From Bacteroidota bacterium (lineage in GTDB: Bacteria > Bacteroidota > Bacteroidia > Flavobacteriales > Weeksellaceae): a stretch of DNA of 64,000 nt. The position numbers were made by a program, and so were the translations under genes. Location: positions 1 to 64,000 of the forward strand of contig JAEWZO010000022.1 in NCBI GenBank assembly GCA_023458415.1, in the 5' to 3' direction. Numbering within the stretch: the stretch's first letter is position 1; each line of letters opens with the position of its first letter. The notes below the pieces were generated by a model. It was not told the DNA's origin. It saw only the letters and a program-made list of their open reading frames with translations, and ran no database searches. This document shows positions 8,670 through 15,947 of the stretch, in pieces.

Positions 8670-9128
8670 ATGGAATTTAAGGACTATTACAAAATTCTTG
8701 AAATAAGTAAAGATTCTACCAAACCAGAAATCATAGTTGCATTCAAAAATTTAGCAAAAAAATGGCATCCCGATAAAAATATTGGCATTGATACAACGGA
8801 AAAAATGCAAGATTTGAATGAGGCATATTTAATTTTAAAGGACGATGAAGCAAGGTTGAAATATGATGTTGAGTATGAAAAATTTTATAACAGATTTAGG
8901 GAAACGCCTGTTAAAAGCGAAGATTTTCAAGGATATGAATTTGATGACGAAGTTCTAAAAAGATGGGTTAATAATGCAAGAAATCAGGCAAAAAGAATTG
9001 TTGGAGAGATTGGTGAATTAACCGTTGGAGCGACAAAAGAAATAGGTAATAAATTTATGCAGCTAATTGTTTACAGCATTATTATGGGAATTGTTGCGAT
9101 AATACTAATGCAAACTTGTTCAAATTAA
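8670..9128 (+). CDS. Membrane-anchored J-domain protein
   Basis: 152 residues from the ATG at 8670, five bases after the preceding stop; an overlapping GTG at 8664 is also possible. Residues 4-65 form a J domain with the HPD motif at 33-35 in KKWHPDKN. The zinc-finger and C-terminal domains of true DnaJ are absent. A hydrophobic segment near residues 128-147 anchors the C-terminus. J domains recruit and stimulate Hsp70 (DnaK), so this protein would bring DnaK to the membrane or to a partner in the cluster. It lies between two zinc-ribbon membrane proteins and is probably translated with both. Confidence 0.85.
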   Translation: MEFKDYYKILEISKDSTKPEIIVAFKNLAKKWHPDKNIGIDTTEKMQDLNEAYLILKDDEARLKYDVEYEKFYNRFRETPVKSEDFQGYEFDDEVLKRWVNNARNQAKRIVGEIGELTVGATKEIGNKFMQLIVYSIIMGIVAIILMQTCSN

Positions 9129-9132
9129 GATT

Positions 9133-9777
9133 ATGGAATGTTTAAATTGTAAAGCTCAAAATTCCAATGATGCAAAATTCTGTTTTCATTGTGGTCAAAA
9201 GTTGACTATTGAAAAGAAAGGATTAGATATAAATGCCATTGCTTTTATAGGAGTATTAGTCGTACTTGCTGGGATTATCTTTATATTTTTTTACAAAAGT
9301 TCTAGGCAAATAAATCATCATGATAACCAATTGACCGTTGCCACCGATTCATCACTTGCAATTTACCAAGATAGTCTTGCTGTAATGCAGTTGTTGGATT
9401 CAGCTGTTGCATTGGGGAATCCATCGCATAATATTAGCGATTTTAATGAAGCCATTAATGTAGATTCAGCAGTATATAGTCAGCCCATTCCATCTGTTAA
9501 AATATATTATTGTGTAGCAATTTTTGATTTAGAATCCAAAAGATCCATAATGATTTATGAAGACGGAGAAACAAAACATAAAACTTATTATGCAACAAAA
9601 GTTAGCAATGTTTTTGAAATGACCGATTTAAGCAAAGACAATTATTATAGAGAACTTGACCAGATGGAAAATTCAATGATGAAATATGATAGGGAGTATA
9701 ATGTTTCTGATAGAAGAATTGAAACTTTTGATTCGTATGCCGAAGCAAGTGAAGCCCGTCAAAATTTGCTAAAGTAA
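9133..9777 (+). CDS. Zinc-ribbon single-pass membrane protein
   Basis: 214 residues. The N-terminus carries a zinc ribbon (CLNCK and CFHCG). A transmembrane helix at about 35-56 (AFIGVLVVLAGIIFIFF) precedes a soluble domain of about 155 residues that probably faces the periplasm. The ribbon resembles that of the first gene in the cluster, but the C-terminal domain does not and matches no family I recognise. The gap to the J-domain gene is 4 bp, so the two are likely translationally coupled. Confidence 0.65.
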   Translation: MECLNCKAQNSNDAKFCFHCGQKLTIEKKGLDINAIAFIGVLVVLAGIIFIFFYKSSRQINHHDNQLTVATDSSLAIYQDSLAVMQLLDSAVALGNPSHNISDFNEAINVDSAVYSQPIPSVKIYYCVAIFDLESKRSIMIYEDGETKHKTYYATKVSNVFEMTDLSKDNYYRELDQMENSMMKYDREYNVSDRRIETFDSYAEASEARQNLLK

Positions 9778-9796
9778 GTATAGAACTTATTTGAAA

Positions 9797-10225
9797 ATGA
9801 AAAACACTTTAAAAAATATTCTTGCACTAACACTTTTTTTTTGCTTAACAACAATTCTACATTTTTGTAGTTACTCAAAAAATTTAGATAAATCCATTAT
9901 CAAAAATCTTAAAAATGATTCGGTAAAAATAACTTGGAAATCACAAGGTTGTTTTCGCCACTTATCTGATTCATTGACGATAAAAAATGAAAACTCAAGT
10001 TATTTTATGCGTTATGGGAAAAAGACCAGCAAACTAACTGAAATGCAAGTTAAGAAGTTGGTTAAATTTGAATCTAAACTCAATTCTATTCATCAACGAG
10101 ATGGTGGTTGTACTACTGAAGAAACTTACAGGATGACTTTCAATGGAAAGATTAAGGAAATCAAGGATTCACGTTGTAATTGGTACGGTTGGGAAAATTT
10201 GAAAAAAGACTTGAATCTCAAATAA
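9797..10225 (+). CDS. Small membrane-anchored or secreted hypothetical protein
   Basis: 142 residues from the ATG at 9797; an in-frame TTG at 9791 adds two. The N-terminus is a lysine-rich stretch followed by a hydrophobic segment (about 8-28) with Cys near 17 and 26, so it may be a signal anchor or an atypical lipoprotein signal. The mature part contains paired cysteines (KSQGC, GGC, DSRC) that could form disulfides. It follows the zinc-ribbon/J-domain genes by 19 bp. No family recognised. Confidence 0.55.
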   Translation: MKNTLKNILALTLFFCLTTILHFCSYSKNLDKSIIKNLKNDSVKITWKSQGCFRHLSDSLTIKNENSSYFMRYGKKTSKLTEMQVKKLVKFESKLNSIHQRDGGCTTEETYRMTFNGKIKEIKDSRCNWYGWENLKKDLNLK

Positions 10226-10297
10226 AAATTAATTTCAATATTCGGTTTAGCAGACATTTGTATAAAATAGCAAACCTAAAAACAAAAAGTTTTGATT

Positions 10298-10543
10298 ATG
10301 AAAAAATTGATTTTTGCAGTTTCTTTAGCAGTTCCAACATTTTTCTTCTCACAAGAAACATCAAAAGATAAAAAGTGTGATTTATCTGCTGATTTCAAAG
10401 AACCAAAACCCGAAAAAAGTATTCAATCAAAACTTAAACGTGGCGATGCGACAATTGAAGATTTAAGAAAACACATTGAAATTGAAAACGATGTTGATAC
10501 AAAAGGATGTGGTTTTTCTTCGATTTACGGAGCAATTAGGTAA
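10298..10543 (+). CDS. Small secreted protein
   Basis: 81 residues from the ATG at 10298, preferred over a TTG at 10292. It starts MKKLIFAVSLAVPTFFFSQ, a typical flavobacterial signal peptide ending in SQ/AQ. The mature part is short, charged and contains two cysteines (KKCDL and KGCGF). It is the last gene of the forward-strand cluster and a terminator follows about 110 bp later. Function unknown. Confidence 0.5.
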   Translation: MKKLIFAVSLAVPTFFFSQETSKDKKCDLSADFKEPKPEKSIQSKLKRGDATIEDLRKHIEIENDVDTKGCGFSSIYGAIR

Positions 10544-10649
10544 CTGTATGTATTCAGCCTGAGTTAATGGCAAAGAAATGAAATATAAGGGGATGGGAAC
10601 GGTATTTGTGAAGCGAATGAAAATCCATTTGATGTTGCAAAGTAATTAA

Positions 10650-10677
10650 AAAAGGCTATCTAATAATAGCCTTTTTT
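10650..10677. terminator. Bidirectional terminator
   Basis: AAAAGGCTAT pairs with ATAGCCTTTT around a 6-base loop (CTAATA), with A-rich DNA on one side and a T run on the other. It lies between the forward zinc-ribbon cluster and the reverse RNase H-like gene and can serve both. Confidence 0.75.
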
Positions 10678-10703
10678 ATTCTGTGATTTTATTGTAAAGT
10701 AAA

Positions 10704-11108
10704 TTAAGAATTTCTAAAAAACTCACCAACTGTACCGAAATATTGTTTATTCCAATAGTAAACTAAATCCAAATTTTCACACCGATAAAGAATACTAACA
10801 GCCATGTTTGCACAATTAGCAACCATTGTGTTTTCATAATCTTTAATTTTTTTATCTTTTATCCACTTTAATGCTGAATAATTATTACTAAAAATTGGTA
10901 GTTTCACCTTATGTGATTTACAATACATTAATGCCTTTACAATTGCGAAAAAATTCACAATATTTATTGAAAATTCTCGAGAAAATGATTTTGTTAAAAT
11001 TATATTACCACTCTTATAGTGTAGGACATTATAAATGACTTTGTTTTCTTTATTCTTAAAAGAATTAATGAGTAGAAAATCTTTTGGCAATGTGTTTTTA
11101 TTATTCAT
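10704..11108 (-). CDS. RNase H-like fold protein, probably degenerate
   Basis: 134 residues. The stretch AIVKALMYCKSHKVKLPIFS, then NNYSALKWIKDKK, follows the pattern of the RNase HI-like proteins on Bacteroidetes mobile elements (helix with catalytic Glu, strand, then SDSxxAxxW). The usual third acidic residue of SDS is Asn here, and no clear first DxSG acid is present, so catalytic activity is doubtful. It is encoded after the replication initiator-like gene on the same strand. A nucleic-acid-binding accessory role is possible. Confidence 0.5.
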   Translation of the reverse strand: MNNKNTLPKDFLLINSFKNKENKVIYNVLHYKSGNIILTKSFSREFSINIVNFFAIVKALMYCKSHKVKLPIFSNNYSALKWIKDKKIKDYENTMVANCANMAVSILYRCENLDLVYYWNKQYFGTVGEFFRNS

Positions 11109-11156
11109 AATAGTATTGTTTTTGATTTGTTTTTCAATATATACACTGTCGAAAAT

Positions 11157-12143
11157 TCAATCATCTACCATTGCTAATTCATTTTTAATTTCAACACCAT
11201 AAAGTAGTTGATTGCATTTGTTTTGAATCAGGTTGATGAAGTAGTTTTTTGTAGTTAGCATATCGTAATCCACCAATAATTTATTCAGTCGATTTTTAAT
11301 TCTATTCGTGTTTGAAACTTTTCTTCTTGCTTTCCAAAAAGATGGTTCCAAGTAATTTCCGATTTCGTGCAAAATTTCTTTCGGAAGATTTTCTTTTTCG
11401 CATCTGTTATCGACTATGATAAATTTTTCAAATCTTTTGAGGAAATAACTGAGTATCGATTCTATGTTTTCGAGGACCAATAAATCTGTAAACTTGATAA
11501 TTCCGAGTTGTTTTAAATGATTTGATTTAAGTACAATTTCAATTCTCATCACATTTGTTTTTAACATTTTTTGGTCTTTTTTGCTGTAAACTTTGTACTC
11601 AAACTTTGAGTGCTCAAATCGACTAAAATATTCACCTTTTTTTGATTTATTTTTTATTGGAGCTTTATATTCATAAAGTAAAAAATTCAAATCTTTGTAT
11701 TCGGAAGGTTGTTTTTCTGTTATCACATTAAACCCAAACTCTAACTCTGAAATAGAGGCATTGTTCAAATCCAATCCATCAAAGAATTCCGTTAAATATT
11801 CGATAATCATTATGAGTTCTACATAATGAAAATCGTTGTAGTTGTTATCTTGTAAATGACAGTAATTATCATTAGAATAGCCATCATCAAGGTTTTTATT
11901 ACTCAATTGAGTACTGAGAATACTATTGTAAAATTTATGTAAAGAACCCTCCAAATGGCAAGTTTTTTTATTGATTACTAATCTCATATTTTCAAAGTGA
12001 GCAATTATTGGATAAGTTGAAAATTCGGAATCTTCAGATACAATACTTTTCTTTGTGTATACAGGGAATTTTTCTAAATTCTCATTGAACCAATTTTCAA
12101 CAAGATTTTTTTCTTTAAAACATAATCTGATATTATCAATCAT
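11157..12143 (-). CDS. Replication initiator-like protein (phage gene II/CRI-type)
   Basis: 328 residues from the ATG at 12143, giving MIDNIRLCF; an upstream TTG at 12167 adds eight residues. Short motifs match the filamentous-phage/plasmid replication proteins: EGSLHKFYN, then SELEFGFNV, then a KVYSKKDQ box and RIEIVLK. Such proteins nick their origin to start rolling-circle replication, and related genes occur on many small integrated elements in Bacteroidetes. The catalytic tyrosine cannot be assigned with confidence. Upstream, a TCCC/GGGA hairpin near 12170-12190 could be part of an origin. Confidence 0.55.
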   Translation of the reverse strand: MIDNIRLCFKEKNLVENWFNENLEKFPVYTKKSIVSEDSEFSTYPIIAHFENMRLVINKKTCHLEGSLHKFYNSILSTQLSNKNLDDGYSNDNYCHLQDNNYNDFHYVELIMIIEYLTEFFDGLDLNNASISELEFGFNVITEKQPSEYKDLNFLLYEYKAPIKNKSKKGEYFSRFEHSKFEYKVYSKKDQKMLKTNVMRIEIVLKSNHLKQLGIIKFTDLLVLENIESILSYFLKRFEKFIIVDNRCEKENLPKEILHEIGNYLEPSFWKARRKVSNTNRIKNRLNKLLVDYDMLTTKNYFINLIQNKCNQLLYGVEIKNELAMVDD

Positions 12144-12295
12144 TTTTTTAATTTTTGGGCACGACAAATCCCGTACAAAGGGAAATCCGATGCAGATTAA
12201 ACATTCGTCAATAAAATTTTAGGATTATGTCTGAAAGAGTCTAGAATAATCAGACAAAACAATAGTTATGGTTAACAGTCTTTTTTTTATCTCAT

Positions 12296-12604
12296 TTAGC
12301 AAACCGTATTTTTTTTGTGAATAAATGCAATTACATCACTTTTTCTGTAAAGGGGATTTTTACCCGATTTACCAATAGGAGTTAGAATACCTTTTTTTCT
12401 CCAAGACCAAATTGTCACACGTGTTTTTCTAGTCAATTTACAGACTTCGTCAATCAAAAGATACTCATTTTCATTAGCATTTTTTTGTGGTTGCTCGATG
12501 GTTTCTAATTTGTTTAAAACCAAATCAATTTTTTCGTCTATTCCGTTTTTCGGGATAGCATTTAAGAACTGCGAAAAAGCGTTCAGCAAATCAGTGTTTT
12601 TCAT
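12296..12604 (-). CDS. Excisionase-like helix-turn-helix protein
   Basis: 102 residues. The C-terminal half carries LIDEVCKLTRKTRVTIWSWR then GKNPLYRKSDVIAFI, the winged-helix signature of the HTH_17/AlpA-Xis family. The N-terminal ~45 residues may form a coiled-coil or dimerisation helix. Encoded about 480 bp from the right repeat, upstream of the replication gene and on the same strand, it probably controls excision or transcription of the replication module. This family is a standard companion of tyrosine integrases. Confidence 0.75.
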   Translation of the reverse strand: MKNTDLLNAFSQFLNAIPKNGIDEKIDLVLNKLETIEQPQKNANENEYLLIDEVCKLTRKTRVTIWSWRKKGILTPIGKSGKNPLYRKSDVIAFIHKKNTVC

Positions 12605-13084
12605 GATTTTTCATTTTATTTGTTATTTTGAATTATTGTATTTTTAAATTATTTCCATTTTTTATAAAAATAAATTATCTTATTGATTTATTATTAATTA
12701 AATAATTACTTTATTATATGATGTTTTAAAATATTGTCAAATTTCCATAACCTTATTTTTTGGCACAAAAAAAATGACCTTCAAATCTTAATTTGGTCAT
12801 ACGAATTTTGGAACGTTTTTATTTAATATTTTTTTCTTACATAAATCTTATTTTCTCTTAAATGAAAAATACTGAATGGCTTTCCAATCAGTATTTTCGG
12901 TAATTACTTTTAATGTAACAATTATCGTGCCAAAATAAAATTTATTTGATGAAATTTTAACAAGAATTTATTATATTTGTAATACTAAATCTGCTATCAA
13001 TTCAGGTAAGAAACACAAATGTCCACATGTTGTCCCTGAGTTAACTTAGAACAAAGATAATTAGTTGAAAATCAGTTTAAACGG
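12605..13084. other. Non-coding right end of the island
   Basis: Very AT-rich with no ORF. It contains TATATTTG near 12974-12981, a -7-like box pointing outward through the right repeat, and GTCCAC...GTCCCT at 13021-13037, similar to the GTCCAC pair at 681-698 inside the left end. These may be integrase or excisionase arm sites. Confidence 0.4.
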
Positions 13085-13103
13085 ATATTCCTGGAGAAAC
13101 CAC
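13085..13103 (+). repeat. Right attachment-site repeat (attR candidate)
   Basis: The same 19 bp as at 546-564 (ATATTCCTGGAGAAACCAC), in direct orientation. It is followed five bases later by a terminator, so the original insertion site was probably the 3' end of a transcribed gene. Confidence 0.75.
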
Positions 13104-13107
13104 TCTT

Positions 13108-13152
13108 AAAATCCCTAACACGCTGAAGTATTGCAGGTTAGGGATTTTTCTT
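13108..13152 (+). terminator. Terminator after the right repeat
   Basis: AAATCCCTAAC (13109-13119) pairs perfectly with GTTAGGGATTT (13137-13147) and is followed by a T-rich tail. It probably belongs to the host gene whose 3' end was used as insertion site. Confidence 0.75.
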
Positions 13153-13281
13153 TATTTTTGTGTAGCAGGAATTGTGTCACTTTTCATAGAAATAATCTTC
13201 TTACAGAAGCTGCTCAAAAAAAAATACTGCTTAGTTAGTATCAGAACTTTGATATTTCAATTTGTGAATTGATCTAATAAT

Positions 13282-13999
13282 TTGGCGATGAATTCTAGCT
13301 TATTATCTTTTACTGTTCTTATTTCTCTTTTGATAATTAGTGGGGTTGCGCTGATCTGGTACAATAATTTTCTTACTAAAGAGAAAAAAGAAAATTTTAG
13401 GGCCTACATTAGAACATACTTTGGAACGCGTGGCACTCCTTCGGAAAGAGCTTTGCTTAGGAAACTTTTGTCAATTGGGTTCAATAATGGAGCGATTTTT
13501 CATGACCTATATTTACGGAAAGCCAGCGGCCATTTCTCCCAAATCGATCTGGTATTAGCAACGAAAGTCGGAATCATTGTCTTTGAAGTAAAAGATTATA
13601 CTGGGTGGATTTTTGGTAATGCATATCAGGAAAAATGGACAAAGGTTGTTTCTTACGGAAGAGATCGCTATCAGTTCTATAATCCTATCTTACAAAACCG
13701 AACACATGTAGAAAATTTAAAAAAAGACTTTTTTTACAAAATAAAGTGCCTTTTTTTCAGTGGTAGTTTATTATGGAGATTGTGAAATAAAGACCAATTT
13801 ATCATTGCCGGAAAATACTTTCGTCATTTATCCCTCTGAAATTTCAACTCTTGTTCAAGAGATTTGTAGTAGTAATATGAAAGCTAAATATCCTGATAAA
13901 CAATTCATAATCAGTATGCTAAATGAAGCGGTTAGGAATGGAGAAGATGAAATGATTATTAAACAACACCAAAGAAATATTGAAGAATTTATTGGGTGA
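13282..13999 (+). pseudogene. NERD-domain nuclease-related protein, frameshifted
   Basis: Two overlapping reading frames make one protein. The first (13282-13785) has an N-terminal membrane segment (about 5-27) and a NERD domain: SQIDLVLATKVGIIVFEVKDYTGWIFG, with the acidic D and ExK typical of this nuclease-like fold. Removing one T from the T7 run at 13751-13757 joins it to the second frame (from 13760, VVVYYGDCEIK, to 13999), giving an intact protein of about 238 residues. As written, the protein stops at 13785. This may be a sequencing error in a homopolymer, slippage-based phase variation, or a real pseudogene. It lies just upstream of the mcrB-like gene on the same strand. Confidence 0.75.
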
Positions 14000-14064
14000 T
14001 ATTATGCAGTCTAGCAAATCGGAGATTTCACATATAAATGCTTAGATTTATACCTTATTAGAAG

Positions 14065-15945
14065 ATGGAAAATATTACTAGAGATCAAATTATCAAAGCG
14101 ATAAATCGAATTGACGAAAATCCGGAATTGTTAAGCGGCAGAAGTTCCTCAACTTATGACCTCTTATATCAAGAAAAACCATATCCTCCTATACTTGTAC
14201 TTTCTGAAGCAAATAAGTTAGCTGGTGGAGAAGAATTATTTTTAAGAAATTTTGATAATAATATTAAGGAGCCATTTCAAATTTTGGAAAATCATGGTTT
14301 TTTAATAGTTCCAAAAGAAAAAGCCAACATAGCTTCGTTGTTGAGGCAGTTTATATCGCAAGCAGATGAACAAAATGATTTAAAAACTAAAAGTTATCCT
14401 ACTTCTTTTTTAGATACCAAGTTGAAAATCAGTTTTGGACAAGGAAATTTTGCAAGTATACCTTGGATCGGGTTTTTGTTGGGAAATAACACTATTCAGC
14501 ATGGTATTTATCCTGTTTATTTATACTACAAAGAACACAATATAATTATTCTGGCATACGGAATTAGCGAAACGCATAAGCCAGACGTTTCCTGGCATAA
14601 CATTCAAGAACAATCGGTTAAATCATACTTTCTAGAAAAATTTCAAGATAAGCCAAAAAGGTATGAGGAATCAATGATTTTCAAGATTTATGATCCTGAA
14701 AACATGCCGTCTGCGGAGATTTTGCAGAAGGATATCGAAGAAATCATAGATCAATACAAAGAGATTATGCAAAGCCCAGTCAGGAACGAGCATTCACAAC
14801 TACTCTTCGAAGAAAAAATGCAATATTCTTCATTAAATCCATTAATGAATATTTTCAATCCACTGCTTGTGACAAGATTTATTTCTTCCCTACAAACCAA
14901 ACCCTTCGTGCTTCTCACAGGCCTTTCCGGTTCGGGGAAAACTCGTCTTGCTTTGACTTTCGCACAATGGATCTGCGAAAATATATCGCAATACTGCCTT
15001 GTTCCCGTAGGCGCCGACTGGATTAACCGTGAACCTTTGCTGGGTTATGTAAATGCGTTGGATCCGAACAATTATGTGCTACCGGAAAATGGCGCGCTGC
15101 AACTCATCATTGAAGCGAATGATCATCCGGATAAGCCATACTTTCTGATTTTGGATGAAATGAACCTCAGTCATGTGGAAAGATATTTCGCAGATTTTCT
15201 GAGCATCATGGAATCCCGGCAAGAGTTTCAACTTCATGCTTCAAAACATAAACTGAAATCAAGTTCGCCTGATAACGAAGCTGATAACAATTCTGCTGAC
15301 GACGTTGTATATGTCAATAAATCCTACGTGTGGCCGCCAAATCTTTTCGTAATCGGAACGGTGAACATTGACGAGACTACTTACATGTTCAGTCCGAAAG
15401 TGTTGGACAGAGCCAACGTCATTGAATTCAGAGTGGATACTGATGATCTTGAAAATTTTCTGAAAAACCCTGTTCCATTAACTGATTTTAATGGTGAAGG
15501 TGCAGCGTTTGCTGCTTCTTTTCTTGAAAACGCAAAGCAGGAAACCATCGCAGATGATAATCTGAAATCTGAATTATTGAATTTCTTTGGAACACTGAAA
15601 GAAGTGGGTGCGGAATTCGGTTACCGTTCTGCCAATGAAATCATCAAACTGTATGATCGTATTGGACGTTTGGATTCGAACCTTTCATCGGAAGAAAAAA
15701 CGGATGTCGCCATAATGCAGAAGCTGCTGCCAAAGCTTCACGGTTCGCGAAGAAAACTGGCCAAGCCACTTACAGAACTGGCTAAACTTTGTCTTGTAAC
15801 GATACCTGAAACTGATATTTTCACCAATGAGGGCAAATCAAATGTGGAAGTAACCAACATCAAGTATCCTTTGTCATTCGAAAAAATTCAGCGGATGTAT
15901 CAGTCGCTCATTGAAAACAGTTTTGCAAGTTACGCAGAAGCCTGA
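14065..15945 (+). CDS. McrB-like AAA+ protein of a type IV-like restriction system
   Basis: 626 residues. Residues about 1-90 resemble the N-terminal head of ScoMcrA-type proteins, and about 95-230 look like the MrcB_N/DUF3578 domain (SYPTSFLDTKLKISFGQGN, then IPWIGF). The AAA+ motor has Walker A GLSGSGKT at 286-293, Walker B with D364-E365 in LILDEMN, and the McrB-type GTVNIDETT near 434. McrB hydrolyses nucleotide to drive a partner nuclease against modified DNA. The partner is probably the next gene, starting 2 bp later. The 5' ~850 bp are much more AT-rich (about 28-32% GC in sampled lines) than the motor region (about 42-52%), suggesting exchange of the sensor domain. Confidence 0.88.
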   Translation: MENITRDQIIKAINRIDENPELLSGRSSSTYDLLYQEKPYPPILVLSEANKLAGGEELFLRNFDNNIKEPFQILENHGFLIVPKEKANIASLLRQFISQADEQNDLKTKSYPTSFLDTKLKISFGQGNFASIPWIGFLLGNNTIQHGIYPVYLYYKEHNIIILAYGISETHKPDVSWHNIQEQSVKSYFLEKFQDKPKRYEESMIFKIYDPENMPSAEILQKDIEEIIDQYKEIMQSPVRNEHSQLLFEEKMQYSSLNPLMNIFNPLLVTRFISSLQTKPFVLLTGLSGSGKTRLALTFAQWICENISQYCLVPVGADWINREPLLGYVNALDPNNYVLPENGALQLIIEANDHPDKPYFLILDEMNLSHVERYFADFLSIMESRQEFQLHASKHKLKSSSPDNEADNNSADDVVYVNKSYVWPPNLFVIGTVNIDETTYMFSPKVLDRANVIEFRVDTDDLENFLKNPVPLTDFNGEGAAFAASFLENAKQETIADDNLKSELLNFFGTLKEVGAEFGYRSANEIIKLYDRIGRLDSNLSSEEKTDVAIMQKLLPKLHGSRRKLAKPLTELAKLCLVTIPETDIFTNEGKSNVEVTNIKYPLSFEKIQRMYQSLIENSFASYAEA

Positions 15946-15947
15946 TC

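Larger units (their letters stand above)
546..13103. mobile_element. Integrated genomic island with tyrosine integrase
   Basis: A 12.6 kb segment is bounded by identical 19-bp direct repeats. The integrase gene lies just inside the left repeat and an excisionase-like HTH gene near the right end. The cargo is a type IIG-like R-M enzyme, a HEPN-type protein, a serine recombinase, ArdA, a structured RNA and a zinc-ribbon/J-domain cluster. A replication initiator-like protein and an RNase H-like protein occupy the right part. No relaxase, coupling protein or type IV secretion gene was seen, so it is more likely a mobilisable or satellite-type element than a self-transmissible one. The boundaries rest on the repeats and gene content, not on comparison with an empty site. 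Confidence 0.8.

Noticed and set aside
10180..10371. 63-residue ORF overlapping two genes
   Set aside because: It spans the end of one gene, the gap and the start of the next in a different frame, with no coding features.
12605..13084. CRISPR array or repeat cluster in the AT-rich island end
   Set aside because: No regularly spaced repeats were found, only AT-rich low-complexity sequence.
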